A stretch of 64,000 nt of DNA from Bacillota bacterium (GTDB lineage Bacteria; Bacillota; Clostridia; Christensenellales; Aristaeellaceae), in the NCBI GenBank assembly GCA_030057655.1, contig JASGUQ010000031.1, positions 111,846-175,845 of the forward strand. The letters are read 5' to 3'. Of this stretch, positions 54,103 to 62,734 are shown in pieces. Every line of letters starts with the position of its first letter. The stretch's first letter is position 1. The notes under the pieces are model-generated. The model searched no databases, was not told the DNA's origin, and saw nothing but the letters and a program-made list of their open reading frames with translations. A program made the translations under genes and the position numbers.

Positions 54103-56166
54103 TTAAAAGCTCCTTTCCCGAGCCCCTCCGGCTTTGACGATGCGGTAGTAGCTGCCCGCGGTCTTCCAGTATACCAGCATGTAAAATACCGCAAACACAA
54201 GGTAGGTGATCAGCGCTGTTAAGGCAAATTGGCTCAGGTTGGTCAGGTTCAGCATTCTCAGTATCTGGCTTGTGATGTTGAAGGATGCTGCCAGGTGCAG
54301 GCCTGCCATTGCCAGCGGCAAAAAGAACACCATCAACACCTGAATGCGGATGGAACGGCGCACTTCCTGGGCGCTCATGCCCACTTGCTGCATAATGGCA
54401 TAGCGCGCCTGATCCTCATAGCCTTCGGACACCTGCTTGTAATAGATAATCAACACCAGCGCCATCAGGAACACTGTCCCAAGGAACACCGCCACGAACA
54501 GCAACCCGCCGTATACAGCCCTGAGTTCCACCTGGTCAATGGCGATGTGCCTGGCGGATGAAGTCGCGCCTCCCTGGTTGTACGAAATGATGTAATTGAT
54601 GACAGGGGCGTTGACGGCATTTATCAGGGCTTCCGCCTGCTCAGGCGCCAGGCGGCCGGTATCAAACAGAATGTTCAGTTGAGGTGTGTCTGGTATGCGG
54701 TAACCAACGGTGTCTTCTTCGCCGTCTGCAAGTTCAGCGCCAATTCTGGCGGCGATGCGCTGGATGTCCTGTTCATGCATGACCAGGGTATAGCTGCTGC
54801 CAAGAACAGGCAGCAGGTTGGCGGGAAGATCGCCCATTTCTTCCAGCGCGTTAATTGTATCCAGCATGACGCCCGCCACGCTGAACTGCTTGGGCAAGGT
54901 GTTTCCGATGATGCTGAAGGCATAGGTCTGTCCGGGTTCCAAAGGGGCGGTCTGGCCGGTGGCCAGGGCATAGTCTTCAGCCGGAATCATTTCAACAGTC
55001 GAAACATCTGCGGACCAGCCGCCATCTTTTGTGGGGGCAAAGGTGGCCGCTTTTTGGTCATAGACCAGGTAATAGCTGACGCTGCGATAGCGTATGAGGC
55101 GGGCAGGGTCAAGGCCTGTTTGTTTTGCGCCGTTTATCACCATGCTTTCGATGGTGTTTGCCTCTTCCACGCTGTTCACCGGGTTGAAACTGAAGACGGC
55201 ATCCCGGGGAAACCTCTCCTTGAGCGCGTTCTCCCGCCCGATGAACAGGCTGACTGTGGCCGCCATCATCACCAGCACCATGGTGCTGAGAATGCAGATG
55301 CTGGAAAGCCCAACTGCGTGGCGCTTCATGCGGTATCGCATCCCGGCTACTACGGTGAAACGTCCGGGACGGTAGTAAAAGTTTTTGTTTTTCTGCATCA
55401 GGCTCAGGGCGGCCACCGTGCCGGAGGTGAACAGCAGATATGTGGCGATGATGACCAACAGCACCGCTTTGAGAAAGTCAGGAATGGAATTCATGACGTC
55501 CACGGCAGTGAAGGAAATGCCGTAGCCCCAGCCCATGAGCGCAAAGCCCAGCGCCGCGATCAGCCAGTTGGCTTTGGGAACCCGCTCACCCATCTTTCCT
55601 GCGCGCAGCAGCTGCACCGGCCTGGCCTGGTACACCTGCCTGATGGCGTTTAATGCTGTAAGGACATGAATGCAGAAAAACGCGATGGCGACAATGGGCC
55701 AGGTAGAAGGGTGAATGGAAAGCGCGGGTTTATCCACTGCCCCTAACATGTTAAGCTGCACCAGATACAGAAGCCGGCTTAACAGGGCGCCCAAGCCCAT
55801 GCCAATGGCCGTGGTCAGAACGCCCACCAGAAAGCTTTCCGTCAGCAAGATTCTGGTGATGTGGCTTTTTTCCAGCCCCAGGATGTTAAACAGCCCGAAC
55901 TCCTTCTTGCGCTGGCGGATGAGGAAGCTGTGTGTGTAAAACAGGAATATCACGGCAAACAGCAGCATCACCCACATGCCCAGCTGCAGGGTGCGCTGAA
56001 TGGTGCGGCCGCCGTAGACGCCATGCAGGGTGGTGGTGTTGGCCAACACAACCATGATGAAGAACACCATCACCGTGCCGATGCAGCTCAAGGCGTAGGG
56101 CAGCAGGCTTCTGCGGTTGCGGCGCAGGTTTTTAAGCGCCATATCCAGTGTGAAGGAGCGTTTCAT
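54103..56166 (-). CDS. FtsX-type ABC permease (BceB-like)
   Basis: A 687-residue permease with ten membrane helices and a large extracellular domain between about residues 305 and 530, the BceB architecture. FtsX-like core segments flank it (e.g. RKKEFGLFNILGLEKSHI and a later YAIMQQVGMSAQEVRRS). With its ATPase it should remove or sense cell-wall-directed peptide antibiotics, and it may control the neighbouring sensor kinase. Its ATG overlaps the ATPase stop by 4 nt. Confidence 0.92.
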   Translation of the reverse strand: MKRSFTLDMALKNLRRNRRSLLPYALSCIGTVMVFFIMVVLANTTTLHGVYGGRTIQRTLQLGMWVMLLFAVIFLFYTHSFLIRQRKKEFGLFNILGLEKSHITRILLTESFLVGVLTTAIGMGLGALLSRLLYLVQLNMLGAVDKPALSIHPSTWPIVAIAFFCIHVLTALNAIRQVYQARPVQLLRAGKMGERVPKANWLIAALGFALMGWGYGISFTAVDVMNSIPDFLKAVLLVIIATYLLFTSGTVAALSLMQKNKNFYYRPGRFTVVAGMRYRMKRHAVGLSSICILSTMVLVMMAATVSLFIGRENALKERFPRDAVFSFNPVNSVEEANTIESMVINGAKQTGLDPARLIRYRSVSYYLVYDQKAATFAPTKDGGWSADVSTVEMIPAEDYALATGQTAPLEPGQTYAFSIIGNTLPKQFSVAGVMLDTINALEEMGDLPANLLPVLGSSYTLVMHEQDIQRIAARIGAELADGEEDTVGYRIPDTPQLNILFDTGRLAPEQAEALINAVNAPVINYIISYNQGGATSSARHIAIDQVELRAVYGGLLFVAVFLGTVFLMALVLIIYYKQVSEGYEDQARYAIMQQVGMSAQEVRRSIRIQVLMVFFLPLAMAGLHLAASFNITSQILRMLNLTNLSQFALTALITYLVFAVFYMLVYWKTAGSYYRIVKAGGARERSF

Positions 56167-56930
56167 TGCACCGCACCCCCGTTCAACACCGCGCCCTGAG
56201 CGTCCATGATGGTCTGATACAGGTCCCTGTCCTTTTTGTCTCCCCTGTAGATCTGGTGAAAGATGCGCCCATCCCGGATAAACAGCACGCGCGTGGCGTG
56301 GCTTGCAACCCGGATGGAGTGGGTCACCATCAGGATGGTCTGCCCCTGACGGTTCACGTCCTCCAGCACCCTCAGCAGGCTGTCCGTTGATTTGCTGTCA
56401 AGCGCGCCTGTGGGCTCATCCGCCAAAAGCAGCTTGGGGCCTGCAACCAGCGCCCGCGCAACGGCGGAACGCTGCTTTTCACCGCCGGAGACCTCGTAAG
56501 GGTATTTGTCCAGAATGGCGGCGATGCCCAGCTTCTGCGCCAGTGGCTCGACCCGCAAGGCCATCTCCTGGTGGCTCATTTTTCCCGCCAGCACCAGGGG
56601 CAAGCAGATGTTATCCCGGATAGAGAAGGTGTCCAACAGATTAAAGTCCTGAAACACAAAGCCCAGGTTGTCCCGGCGGAAGGCGGCCAGTTGTTTTTCC
56701 GGTATGTTGCCCATGGGCTCTTTGTCAAGCAGCACTTCGCCGCTGGTTGGAGCATCCAGTGCCGCCAGGATGTTCAGCAGCGTGGTTTTGCCTGAACCGC
56801 TTTCACCCATGATGGCCACGAACTCGCCCTGCTCCACTGAGAAGGTGATGTCCTGCAGCGCTTCCACCCGGTTGCCGCCAAAGCGGGTGGTGTATACTTT
56901 TTTAAGGTTGTTTACAGTCAGAATTGCCAT
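56163..56930 (-). CDS. ABC transporter ATP-binding protein (BceA-like)
   Basis: A 255-residue ATPase of the MacB/BceA class: Walker A GESGSGKTTLLN, Q-loop FVFQDFNLL, signature VSGGEKQRSAVARAL, Walker B LLLADEPTGALDS, and MVTHSIRVA. The ATG at 56930 follows AAAGGA; an in-frame start further up adds a basic non-conserved tail. It belongs with the downstream permease and the two-component genes upstream, all on the same strand. Confidence 0.95.
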   Translation of the reverse strand: MAILTVNNLKKVYTTRFGGNRVEALQDITFSVEQGEFVAIMGESGSGKTTLLNILAALDAPTSGEVLLDKEPMGNIPEKQLAAFRRDNLGFVFQDFNLLDTFSIRDNICLPLVLAGKMSHQEMALRVEPLAQKLGIAAILDKYPYEVSGGEKQRSAVARALVAGPKLLLADEPTGALDSKSTDSLLRVLEDVNRQGQTILMVTHSIRVASHATRVLFIRDGRIFHQIYRGDKKDRDLYQTIMDAQGAVLNGGAVQ

Positions 56931-57035
56931 GCGTGTTGCGTCCTTTCGTTTGATGCGTTTACCATAACGCAAACGCAGCGCCCCTGCCTTAGTTTTAGGT
57001 GACAGATGGCGCTTAAAACGAACAGTTTTGTCACA

Positions 57036-58058
57036 TTACTCCGGATGGAGATCACTGGGATGAAAGGTGATGGCGGCTGACGTGCCCTTTCCGGGCGAGG
57101 AGATGAGGTTAAGCTCATGCCCCAGCCTGTTGCATACTTTTTTGCAAAGGAATAAGCCGATGCCGGTGGCCTGCTGTTCCATTCGTCCGGTATAACCGGT
57201 AAAGCCCTGCTCAAACACCCGCGGCAGGTCGTCAGCGGCAATGCCAATGCCGGTATCATTGACAGACAGGGTTTGCGCATGCTCATCCCAGATGACGCTT
57301 ACGCCGCCTGACTGGGTGTATTTAATTGCGTTGCTCAGCAACTGCTCCAGCACGAACACCAGCCACTTTTTATCGCTGGTTGCCGCCGCGTTTTCAGGGA
57401 CATCATTGGACAAGCTCAGCCGCTTCAGCACAAACTGCCCGGCGTAGCGGCGCGCGGCTGCCTGGGCGGCATCCTTCAGGCATACCGGTTCAAAGCGGTA
57501 GTCGCTGTCGGGGCTGTCCAGCCGCATAAAGTTGAGCGCCATGTCCACATAGTGCTCCGTTTTTTGCACCTCAGCCATCAGCAGCCTGCCGCGCGCGTCA
57601 TCCTGGCCGCGCAGCAGCAGACCCATCGCGGCCAGCGGCGTCTTGATCTGATGGCTCCACATGGTGTAATAATCGGTCATCTGGCGATAGCGCAAATCAT
57701 TTTCACCGATGTGCCTGGCGTGCAGCTGTGCCATGTCCCGCAGAAGACGCTGATAATCCGCTTCCAGCGGTTGTCCGGGCAAGGGCAGGTAATCCAGGGT
57801 CTCAGGCAGCCCGTTTGCCAAGCGCGCCAGCGTTTGATGGCGCTCCCGCAGGCGAAAGATATCCATCACAGCCACAATCAAAATCGGCACCGCGCACAGC
57901 GCGCCTGCGTACAGCGCGGGGCTGGCCGGCACGCCATGCAAGGTCAGCACCAGCGCGAAAATGCCCGTGCACAGCGCCAGCAGCGTAAATCGCCCGGCCA
58001 CTTTGCGGGCAAGCGGCTGCCAGCCAGCCTTCTTGAGTTCCCTGTGCTCCTTTGTCAT
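57036..58058 (-). CDS. Intramembrane-sensing histidine kinase (BceS-like)
   Basis: A 340-residue kinase with two N-terminal membrane helices (about 24-42, 46-66) joined by a very short loop, so it lacks an extracellular sensor and likely reads the state of the Bce-like transporter. The H-box is YYTMWSHQIKTPLAAM, the N-box LLSNAIKYTQSG, and the G-boxes DTGIGIAADDLPRVFEQ and ATGIGLFLCKKV. Its ATG overlaps the response regulator stop. A 105-bp gap separates it from the ATPase gene and could hold a BceR-type site, with TGTGACA and TGTCACC half-sites visible on the minus strand. Confidence 0.93.
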   Translation of the reverse strand: MTKEHRELKKAGWQPLARKVAGRFTLLALCTGIFALVLTLHGVPASPALYAGALCAVPILIVAVMDIFRLRERHQTLARLANGLPETLDYLPLPGQPLEADYQRLLRDMAQLHARHIGENDLRYRQMTDYYTMWSHQIKTPLAAMGLLLRGQDDARGRLLMAEVQKTEHYVDMALNFMRLDSPDSDYRFEPVCLKDAAQAAARRYAGQFVLKRLSLSNDVPENAAATSDKKWLVFVLEQLLSNAIKYTQSGGVSVIWDEHAQTLSVNDTGIGIAADDLPRVFEQGFTGYTGRMEQQATGIGLFLCKKVCNRLGHELNLISSPGKGTSAAITFHPSDLHPE

Positions 58059-58726
58059 ATTAACTCGTATCCTATGCCCTTGCGGGTTTGGATGAACCCC
58101 TCTGCTCCCAGTTCCTCCAGCTTGCGTCTCAGGCGGCCAACATTCACCGTCAGGGTGTTTTCATCTACAAAGCTGTCACTTTCCCACAGACGGGTCATTA
58201 AAAGGTCGCGGGATACCACCTCTCCCCGTTTCTCCAGCAATGTCTGTAAAATGCGGTTCTCGTTGCGCGTCAGTTCAATCTCGCGATTTTCAAAGCGCAC
58301 CGTGGCGCTGGCGGGGTTATAAACAAGGCCCCTGTGGGTGATTCTGGGGGAGGCGGCGGCAAAGCCATAGGCACGGCGCAGTAGCGCCTCTATCTTGGCG
58401 CCCAGCATCCCCAGGTCAAAGGGCTTTGCGATCAGGTCGTCCGCGCCCATGTTCATGGCGGTGACGGCGGTCAGATTATCGCCCACTGAGGTCAGGAATA
58501 AAATGGGCACTGTGGATTTTAGGCGTATTTCCCGGCACCAATGAAAGCCGCCCTTGATCGGCAGCTTCAGATCCAGCAGCACCAGGTGGGGGTCATAGGC
58601 GCTAAAAACATCCATCACCCGGGAGAAATCCTCCACCGCGCGCACCTGATACCCCCATCCGGCCAGATATTCCATCGTGGTCTGGCAGATAACCGGGTCA
58701 TCCTCCACAATCAACACCCTGTACAT
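58055..58726 (-). CDS. OmpR-family response regulator (BceR-like)
   Basis: A 223-residue regulator. The receiver domain (1-120) has the acidic pair DD at 9-10, the phosphoacceptor Asp52 in LVLLDLKLP and the conserved Lys in IAKPFD. The C-terminal winged helix (about 130-223) has ENRILQTLLEKRGEVVSRD and VGRLRRKLEE. It likely activates the downstream ABC genes. There is no Shine-Dalgarno sequence before the ATG, and a TACAAT box ends 6 nt upstream of it. Confidence 0.94.
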   Translation of the reverse strand: MYRVLIVEDDPVICQTTMEYLAGWGYQVRAVEDFSRVMDVFSAYDPHLVLLDLKLPIKGGFHWCREIRLKSTVPILFLTSVGDNLTAVTAMNMGADDLIAKPFDLGMLGAKIEALLRRAYGFAAASPRITHRGLVYNPASATVRFENREIELTRNENRILQTLLEKRGEVVSRDLLMTRLWESDSFVDENTLTVNVGRLRRKLEELGAEGFIQTRKGIGYELI

Positions 58727-58732
58727 GTGAAA

Positions 58733-58738
58733 ATTGTA
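58733..58738 (-). promoter_or_regulatory. -10 box immediately before the response regulator start
   Basis: TACAAT on the minus strand ends 6 nt before the ATG, placing +1 at or next to the start codon. The -35 region (TTTCTT) is poor. Confidence 0.4.
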
Positions 58739-58794
58739 ACATAAACAGTGATGGGAAGAAAACGCCCATCTTTATTGTTGTGCTTTGCGTTGTG

Positions 58795-59118
58795 TCAGGC
58801 TTCTTTATTGACGGGTTCGGTCGTTGCCGCGCTTCCGATGTTCTTGATTGCTTTGAGCAGTTCGTACACGCCGCCGGAGCCGGAGGCAATGCCCAACCCG
58901 GCAAACACCTGGCCGACAATCGAGTTGTTTTCCTGCACGCCCAGCAGCATCAGCAAGTCAAATTTGTAGTAAATGCTCAACCCCAGCCCGCCGCCAAGCG
59001 CGAGGATCAGCACGATAATTTCCTGCACCATTTTCGGGCAAGAGAACTTGACCAGGTACCGCTTGACCCATTCAATGGCCCACCACAGCAGCACTGCAAA
59101 AACAAGATAAGTCTGCAT
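58795..59118 (-). CDS. Holin-like small membrane protein
   Basis: A 107-residue protein with an N-terminal helix (about 3-17), two further hydrophobic segments (about 33-52, 68-82) and a Gly/Ser-rich end, FAGLGIASGSGGVYELLKA, that resembles phage holins of Clostridia. No other phage genes are near. It has its own promoter and lies downstream of murQ and an AmiE-like hydrolase, both wall-related. A domesticated holin that leaks a hydrolase or wall fragments is possible but speculative. Confidence 0.65.
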   Translation of the reverse strand: MQTYLVFAVLLWWAIEWVKRYLVKFSCPKMVQEIIVLILALGGGLGLSIYYKFDLLMLLGVQENNSIVGQVFAGLGIASGSGGVYELLKAIKNIGSAATTEPVNKEA

Positions 59119-59157
59119 TCAGTTTGCCCCCTTGCGTTGTGATAATTTGTTGAGCTT

Positions 59158-59186
59158 ATTATAGGCCAATTCTTTGACAGTATCAA
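59158..59186 (-). promoter_or_regulatory. Promoter of the holin-like gene
   Basis: On the minus strand TTGATA (59186-59181), 17-bp spacer, TATAAT (59163-59158). The ATG is 40 nt downstream with an AGGGGG site. Confidence 0.7.
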
Positions 59187-59232
59187 CAGGCTTGAGCGCA
59201 GCTTGTTGCTCTTGTTTGCAGGCTTCGCCTGC

Positions 59233-60273
59233 TCACTGGTTGCTGTCCTTTTGCTGTTTGCCAAAATGTGCTGCTGCCAGATGGTTCATCTCACGCCTGA
59301 AGGGGTTGGTGAGCTTGTAATTGCCGTCCGGATAAAAGCAGCGGTTGCTGAGGATCACGCAGCCTATCCCCAGGGATCTTGACAGGTAGAGGCTTGTGCC
59401 GGTAAAGCCGGTGTGGCCGCAGCCCTGTGGGTACATATCTCCCGCTTCAAAGCCCAGTCCCCTGCCGGAAAACTGCTCCCGCATGGCGGCCTGCTTTAAG
59501 GCGGAATCAGTGCTTAAATAATGCTGTCCCAGCTTCTGTACCCCGTCCAGGTTGGAAAAAATGCCCGCGTGCCCGGACACCCCGCAGAAGGCATACCAGC
59601 TGTTTCCATCATGCGCCTGGCCTATAATGGGCAAGTCCAGCGGGCGGAAGCCATGAAACTGAAGGCCAAAGGTTTTATCGATCTCCATCTCATGGGGATT
59701 GCCGTAGCCGGAAGGCAGGATGTGCTGATTTAGATCCGGCAAAAAGCCAAAATTGTCAAGGCCTAGGGGCTGGACCAGACGCTGCCGCAGCACCGCATCA
59801 AGGGGGGCCTGCCAGGCTTCCTCCAGCACCTTGCCCAAAAGGATAAAGCCGATGTCGCTGTACTCCATCCCCTGAGCCCGCGGCGTTTGCAAGGCTGCTT
59901 TGAGCGCGCTTTCAAAATCTGGATGGGCATAAAAGGGATACCAGGCGGGCAGGCCCGAGGTGTGGGTTAAAAGCTGATACAGGCTGATGCCCTGTAATTG
60001 GCGTTCAAACTGCTCATCAGCCCTGACCCAGGGCAAAAGCTGGGGCAGGGTGTCCTGCAATTGAAAGCGGCCTTCCTCGATGCTGTCAAGCACCAGGGTG
60101 GCGGTGGCCAGTTTGGTCAGGGAGGCCAGATCAAAAAGGCTGTCCTCCTGAGCCTCGCCGATAGAAAAACGACAAAGAGTATGCTGTGCGTCAAAAACAG
60201 AGACCGCGCAGGAGGGGAAAAACCCTTCTTCGCGGAACCCTTGCGCAACTTGAACCAGTTGTTCCCTGATCAT
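59233..60273 (-). CDS. Beta-lactamase-fold serine hydrolase (AmiE-like)
   Basis: A 346-residue protein with no signal peptide. The SxxK nucleophile is S51-L-T-K54 (DLASLTKLAT), followed by the Tyr motif MEYSDIGF and HTGFTGTSLY. Position directly after murQ recalls B. subtilis amiE, whose product cleaves the peptide from MurNAc during wall recycling. Without a signal peptide it would work in the cytoplasm here, unlike the secreted Bacillus enzyme. Its ATG overlaps the murQ stop (ATGA). Confidence 0.85.
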   Translation of the reverse strand: MIREQLVQVAQGFREEGFFPSCAVSVFDAQHTLCRFSIGEAQEDSLFDLASLTKLATATLVLDSIEEGRFQLQDTLPQLLPWVRADEQFERQLQGISLYQLLTHTSGLPAWYPFYAHPDFESALKAALQTPRAQGMEYSDIGFILLGKVLEEAWQAPLDAVLRQRLVQPLGLDNFGFLPDLNQHILPSGYGNPHEMEIDKTFGLQFHGFRPLDLPIIGQAHDGNSWYAFCGVSGHAGIFSNLDGVQKLGQHYLSTDSALKQAAMREQFSGRGLGFEAGDMYPQGCGHTGFTGTSLYLSRSLGIGCVILSNRCFYPDGNYKLTNPFRREMNHLAAAHFGKQQKDSNQ

Positions 60274-61190
60274 ATGCCCAGCTCCTCAAGGGCGCGGGCT
60301 ACCCAACCCCCGCTTTTTTTAAGGGCTTCCTCCGCCTGAGCCTTATCTGCCTGGGCCAGATGCATCACGATGGCTGTCTTCACCCGTCCCTCCGCCCTGC
60401 GCAGCAAAGGCTCCGCCTCCCTGGGGCTTAAACCCGTCGCGTGGCCGATGATCCGCAAAGACCGGTCTGCCAGCTTTTGGTTGGTGGCTGCCATGTCCAC
60501 CATCAGGTTCCGGTACACCCTGCCTGTGCGCACCATGGCGCCTGTGGACAGCATGTTCAGCACCATTTTGGTGGCTGTGCCGGCCTTCAGGCGGGTAGAA
60601 CCCATCAGCACCTCCGGACCGGTGTGCGTCTCAATGGCTAAATCCGCCTCCCGGGACAGGCGCGTGTTGCTGTTGCAGGACAGGCCGATGGCCAACGCGC
60701 CTGTTTGCCGTGCATAGCGCAGGGCAGCGCAGCAGTAGGGGGCGTAGCCGCTGGCGCTGATCGCCACCACCGCGTCCTGTGCGGTAAGGCCAAAGTCTTC
60801 CAAATCCTTTTGGCCCATGAAGTCATTGTCTTCCGCACCTTCCGCTGCCAGGCGCAAGGCCAGATCGCCTCCGGCGATGATGCCTGTCACCAGGTCAGGG
60901 CTGACCCCGAAGGTGGGCGGGCATTCGCTGGCGTCCAGCACGCCAAGCCTGCCGCTGGTGCCGGCCCCGACATAAACAAGCCTGCCGCCTGACTGAAGCC
61001 TCTTTGCGATTTCTTCAATGGCCCGGCCAATCGCGGGCAGCGCCTGTTTTACTGCCTCATGCACTGTGGCGTCGGCGGCGTTCATCAATCTCGCGATGCC
61101 AAAGCCGTCCAACTGATCCAGGTTCTGGCTGTCCTGCATGACCTGCTCGGAAGACAGGCTGCCAAGATACTGCCGGGAAGTCTGATTCAT
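60270..61190 (-). CDS. murQ: N-acetylmuramic acid 6-phosphate etherase
   Basis: A 306-residue SIS-domain enzyme that splits MurNAc-6-phosphate into GlcNAc-6-phosphate and lactate. The landmarks are YVGAGTSGRLGVLDASECPP, holding the catalytic Glu, then AAEGAEDN, LSCNSNTRLS and LKAGTATKMVLNMLS. The ATG at 61190 (MNQTSRQYLG) follows GGGAG; the longer in-frame start at 61223 is unlikely. It is divergent from a MurNAc/GlcNAc-type kinase that would supply its substrate. Confidence 0.95.
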   Translation of the reverse strand: MNQTSRQYLGSLSSEQVMQDSQNLDQLDGFGIARLMNAADATVHEAVKQALPAIGRAIEEIAKRLQSGGRLVYVGAGTSGRLGVLDASECPPTFGVSPDLVTGIIAGGDLALRLAAEGAEDNDFMGQKDLEDFGLTAQDAVVAISASGYAPYCCAALRYARQTGALAIGLSCNSNTRLSREADLAIETHTGPEVLMGSTRLKAGTATKMVLNMLSTGAMVRTGRVYRNLMVDMAATNQKLADRSLRIIGHATGLSPREAEPLLRRAEGRVKTAIVMHLAQADKAQAEEALKKSGGWVARALEELGI

Positions 61191-61294
61191 TAAAACTCTT
61201 GCTCCCTTAAAAAATGCGGGCAAACGCCTGAAGCAGGCGCTGTTCTGCCATGAACTCCAAAAACCAAATTTTGCTTTGGGCTTTCACCAACCCA

Positions 61295-61323
61295 AATATG
61301 CAGGTTGTTTTTTGGTTTGTCAA
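61295..61323 (-). promoter_or_regulatory. Promoter of the murQ operon
   Basis: On the minus strand TTGACA (61323-61318), 17-bp spacer, CATATT (61300-61295). CACATGTG, an 8-bp palindrome at 61324-61331, lies just upstream and could be an operator. Confidence 0.6.
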
Positions 61324-61380
61324 CACATGTGCAACATTATTCTTTCCTGATGAAAAACATTTCATTTCTCGTCCTTTTTC

Positions 61381-61409
61381 TTGACGCTGGCCTGTCTCCT
61401 TGCTACATT
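61381..61409 (+). promoter_or_regulatory. Promoter of the sugar kinase gene
   Basis: TTGACG (61381-61386), 17-bp spacer, TACATT (61404-61409), 43 nt before the ATG. Confidence 0.6.
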
Positions 61410-61452
61410 GTGGATGAACAATTACAGGAAGGATCCTTTTTGTGGAGGAGAT

Positions 61453-62382
61453 ATGCTGATCGGTTTTGGCATTGACGGCGGCGCCACCCATTCAGGCTTG
61501 GTTTTATTTAATGCGCAAACAAAAGAGCGCCTGCTGGCGCTGGAAGGCGGCCCCGGCAACCCCCACAGCATAGGCCTGGACAAAGCCTGGGAGAATATCC
61601 AAACACTGATCAAACAAGGGCTTGAAACCCTTCAACTCTCGGAAGAACACCTGGCTTGCGGCTGTCTGGCCGGCGCCGGCCTGGGCCGGGAAAGGGAACA
61701 GGCTGCCTTTTCTGATTTCTTCAGCGCCTGGCTAAACTGCCCTGTAAGGGTGTGCACCGATGGGGAAGCCCTTCTGGCCGGCAGCCTGAACAGCCTTCAT
61801 GGCTATGCTCTCATCGCGGGTACCGGCTCTCTGGCCCTGGGCAGAAACGGACAGGGGCATTTGGTGCGGGCAGGGGGCCTGGGCCACATGCTGGGGGACG
61901 AGGGTTCCGCCAGCTGGATCGGCTGGCAGGCAGTGAAGCGGGCGCTGAAAAGCAGGGAGCGGCGGGATCTGAAAACAAACCTGCTCCCGGCTTTGCAGGA
62001 GCATTTTGGCCTGAGCGATCCCCAGGGCTTTGTAGACTGGTTTCACCAGCAGTTTGACAAAAGCAGAGTGGCGGCCGTAGCCCCCCTTGTGCTGTCTGCC
62101 GCTGCCGGGCAGGACGCGCTGGCAATGAACATCGTAGAAAGTGCAGCCCAGGTTCTGTTCGGACTGGTGCAAAGTGTCATGCTCCAGATGCCTCTGAGTA
62201 CCCCGCAGCTGGCCCTGGGCGGCGGTTTGCTTGAGCGGGACAACCTGCTGCGCCGGCAGCTGCTGGAGCTGATATTCACCAGCACTCCTCAGGTCAAGCT
62301 TGCTTATGCCAAAGAAGGGGACGCCGCCTGGGGCGCCTGCTTAATGGCTTTGGAAACCTTGGGCCATGTCCGCCGCTTGTAA
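61453..62382 (+). CDS. BadF/BadG-type N-acetylglucosamine/N-acetylmuramate kinase
   Basis: A 309-residue ASKHA-fold kinase. Phosphate-1 is FGIDGGATHSGL, phosphate-2 is AGTGSLALGRNG and the segment GGLGHMLGDEGSASWIGWQA is typical of N-acetylhexosamine kinases such as NagK and the clostridial MurK. Position opposite murQ favours MurNAc (and perhaps GlcNAc) as substrate, since no PTS for MurNAc is seen. The ATG at 61453 follows GGAGG. Confidence 0.88.
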   Translation: MLIGFGIDGGATHSGLVLFNAQTKERLLALEGGPGNPHSIGLDKAWENIQTLIKQGLETLQLSEEHLACGCLAGAGLGREREQAAFSDFFSAWLNCPVRVCTDGEALLAGSLNSLHGYALIAGTGSLALGRNGQGHLVRAGGLGHMLGDEGSASWIGWQAVKRALKSRERRDLKTNLLPALQEHFGLSDPQGFVDWFHQQFDKSRVAAVAPLVLSAAAGQDALAMNIVESAAQVLFGLVQSVMLQMPLSTPQLALGGGLLERDNLLRRQLLELIFTSTPQVKLAYAKEGDAAWGACLMALETLGHVRRL

Positions 62383-62410
62383 GCAATTTTCAGGAAATCA
62401 GCATGTAATA

Positions 62411-62566
62411 CTGATTCCAATCTTTATCGCATCGTCGCGCCGGATCTTATGCCGCCCTGCTGTGTCAGTCAACCTCAACGTAACTCAGGCTACGCCTTCG
62501 GTTTCCTTCCTTGCAGGGCGACATAATCCCTCACTGCTTTGGATGCAATAAAGCTTTACATCAGTA
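62411..62566. repeat. Intergenic structured repeat, copy B
   Basis: Homologous to 53961-54102 and likewise between two convergent genes. CGCCCTGC (62453-62460) pairs with GCAGGGCG (62513-62520). About 15 extra bases precede the shared AAGCTTTACAT near the end. The inner stem differs from copy A, so only the outer pairing is shared. Confidence 0.6.
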
Positions 62567-62681
62567 TAATAAAAAATACAGGTCTTCAGCGGCAGCTTTA
62601 CCCGGATGAAGTTGACTTCATCAGCCAGGACGGGGGCAACCCGCACGCAGCATGACCCGGGCCGCTTGATTCGCAACAAAC

Positions 62682-62716
62682 AGCGCCGACAGATGTCTGC
62701 CTCTTCTGTCGGCGCT
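62682..62716. terminator. Hairpin downstream of citC
   Basis: AGCGCCGACAGA (62682-62693) and TCTGTCGGCGCT (62705-62716) form a perfect 12-bp stem. On the minus strand it lies just after the citC stop and is followed by a modestly T-rich stretch. 62600-62620 has a further small palindrome (GATGAAGT/ACTTCATC). Confidence 0.65.
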
Positions 62717-62734
62717 TGTGCATTGAACTTGATG

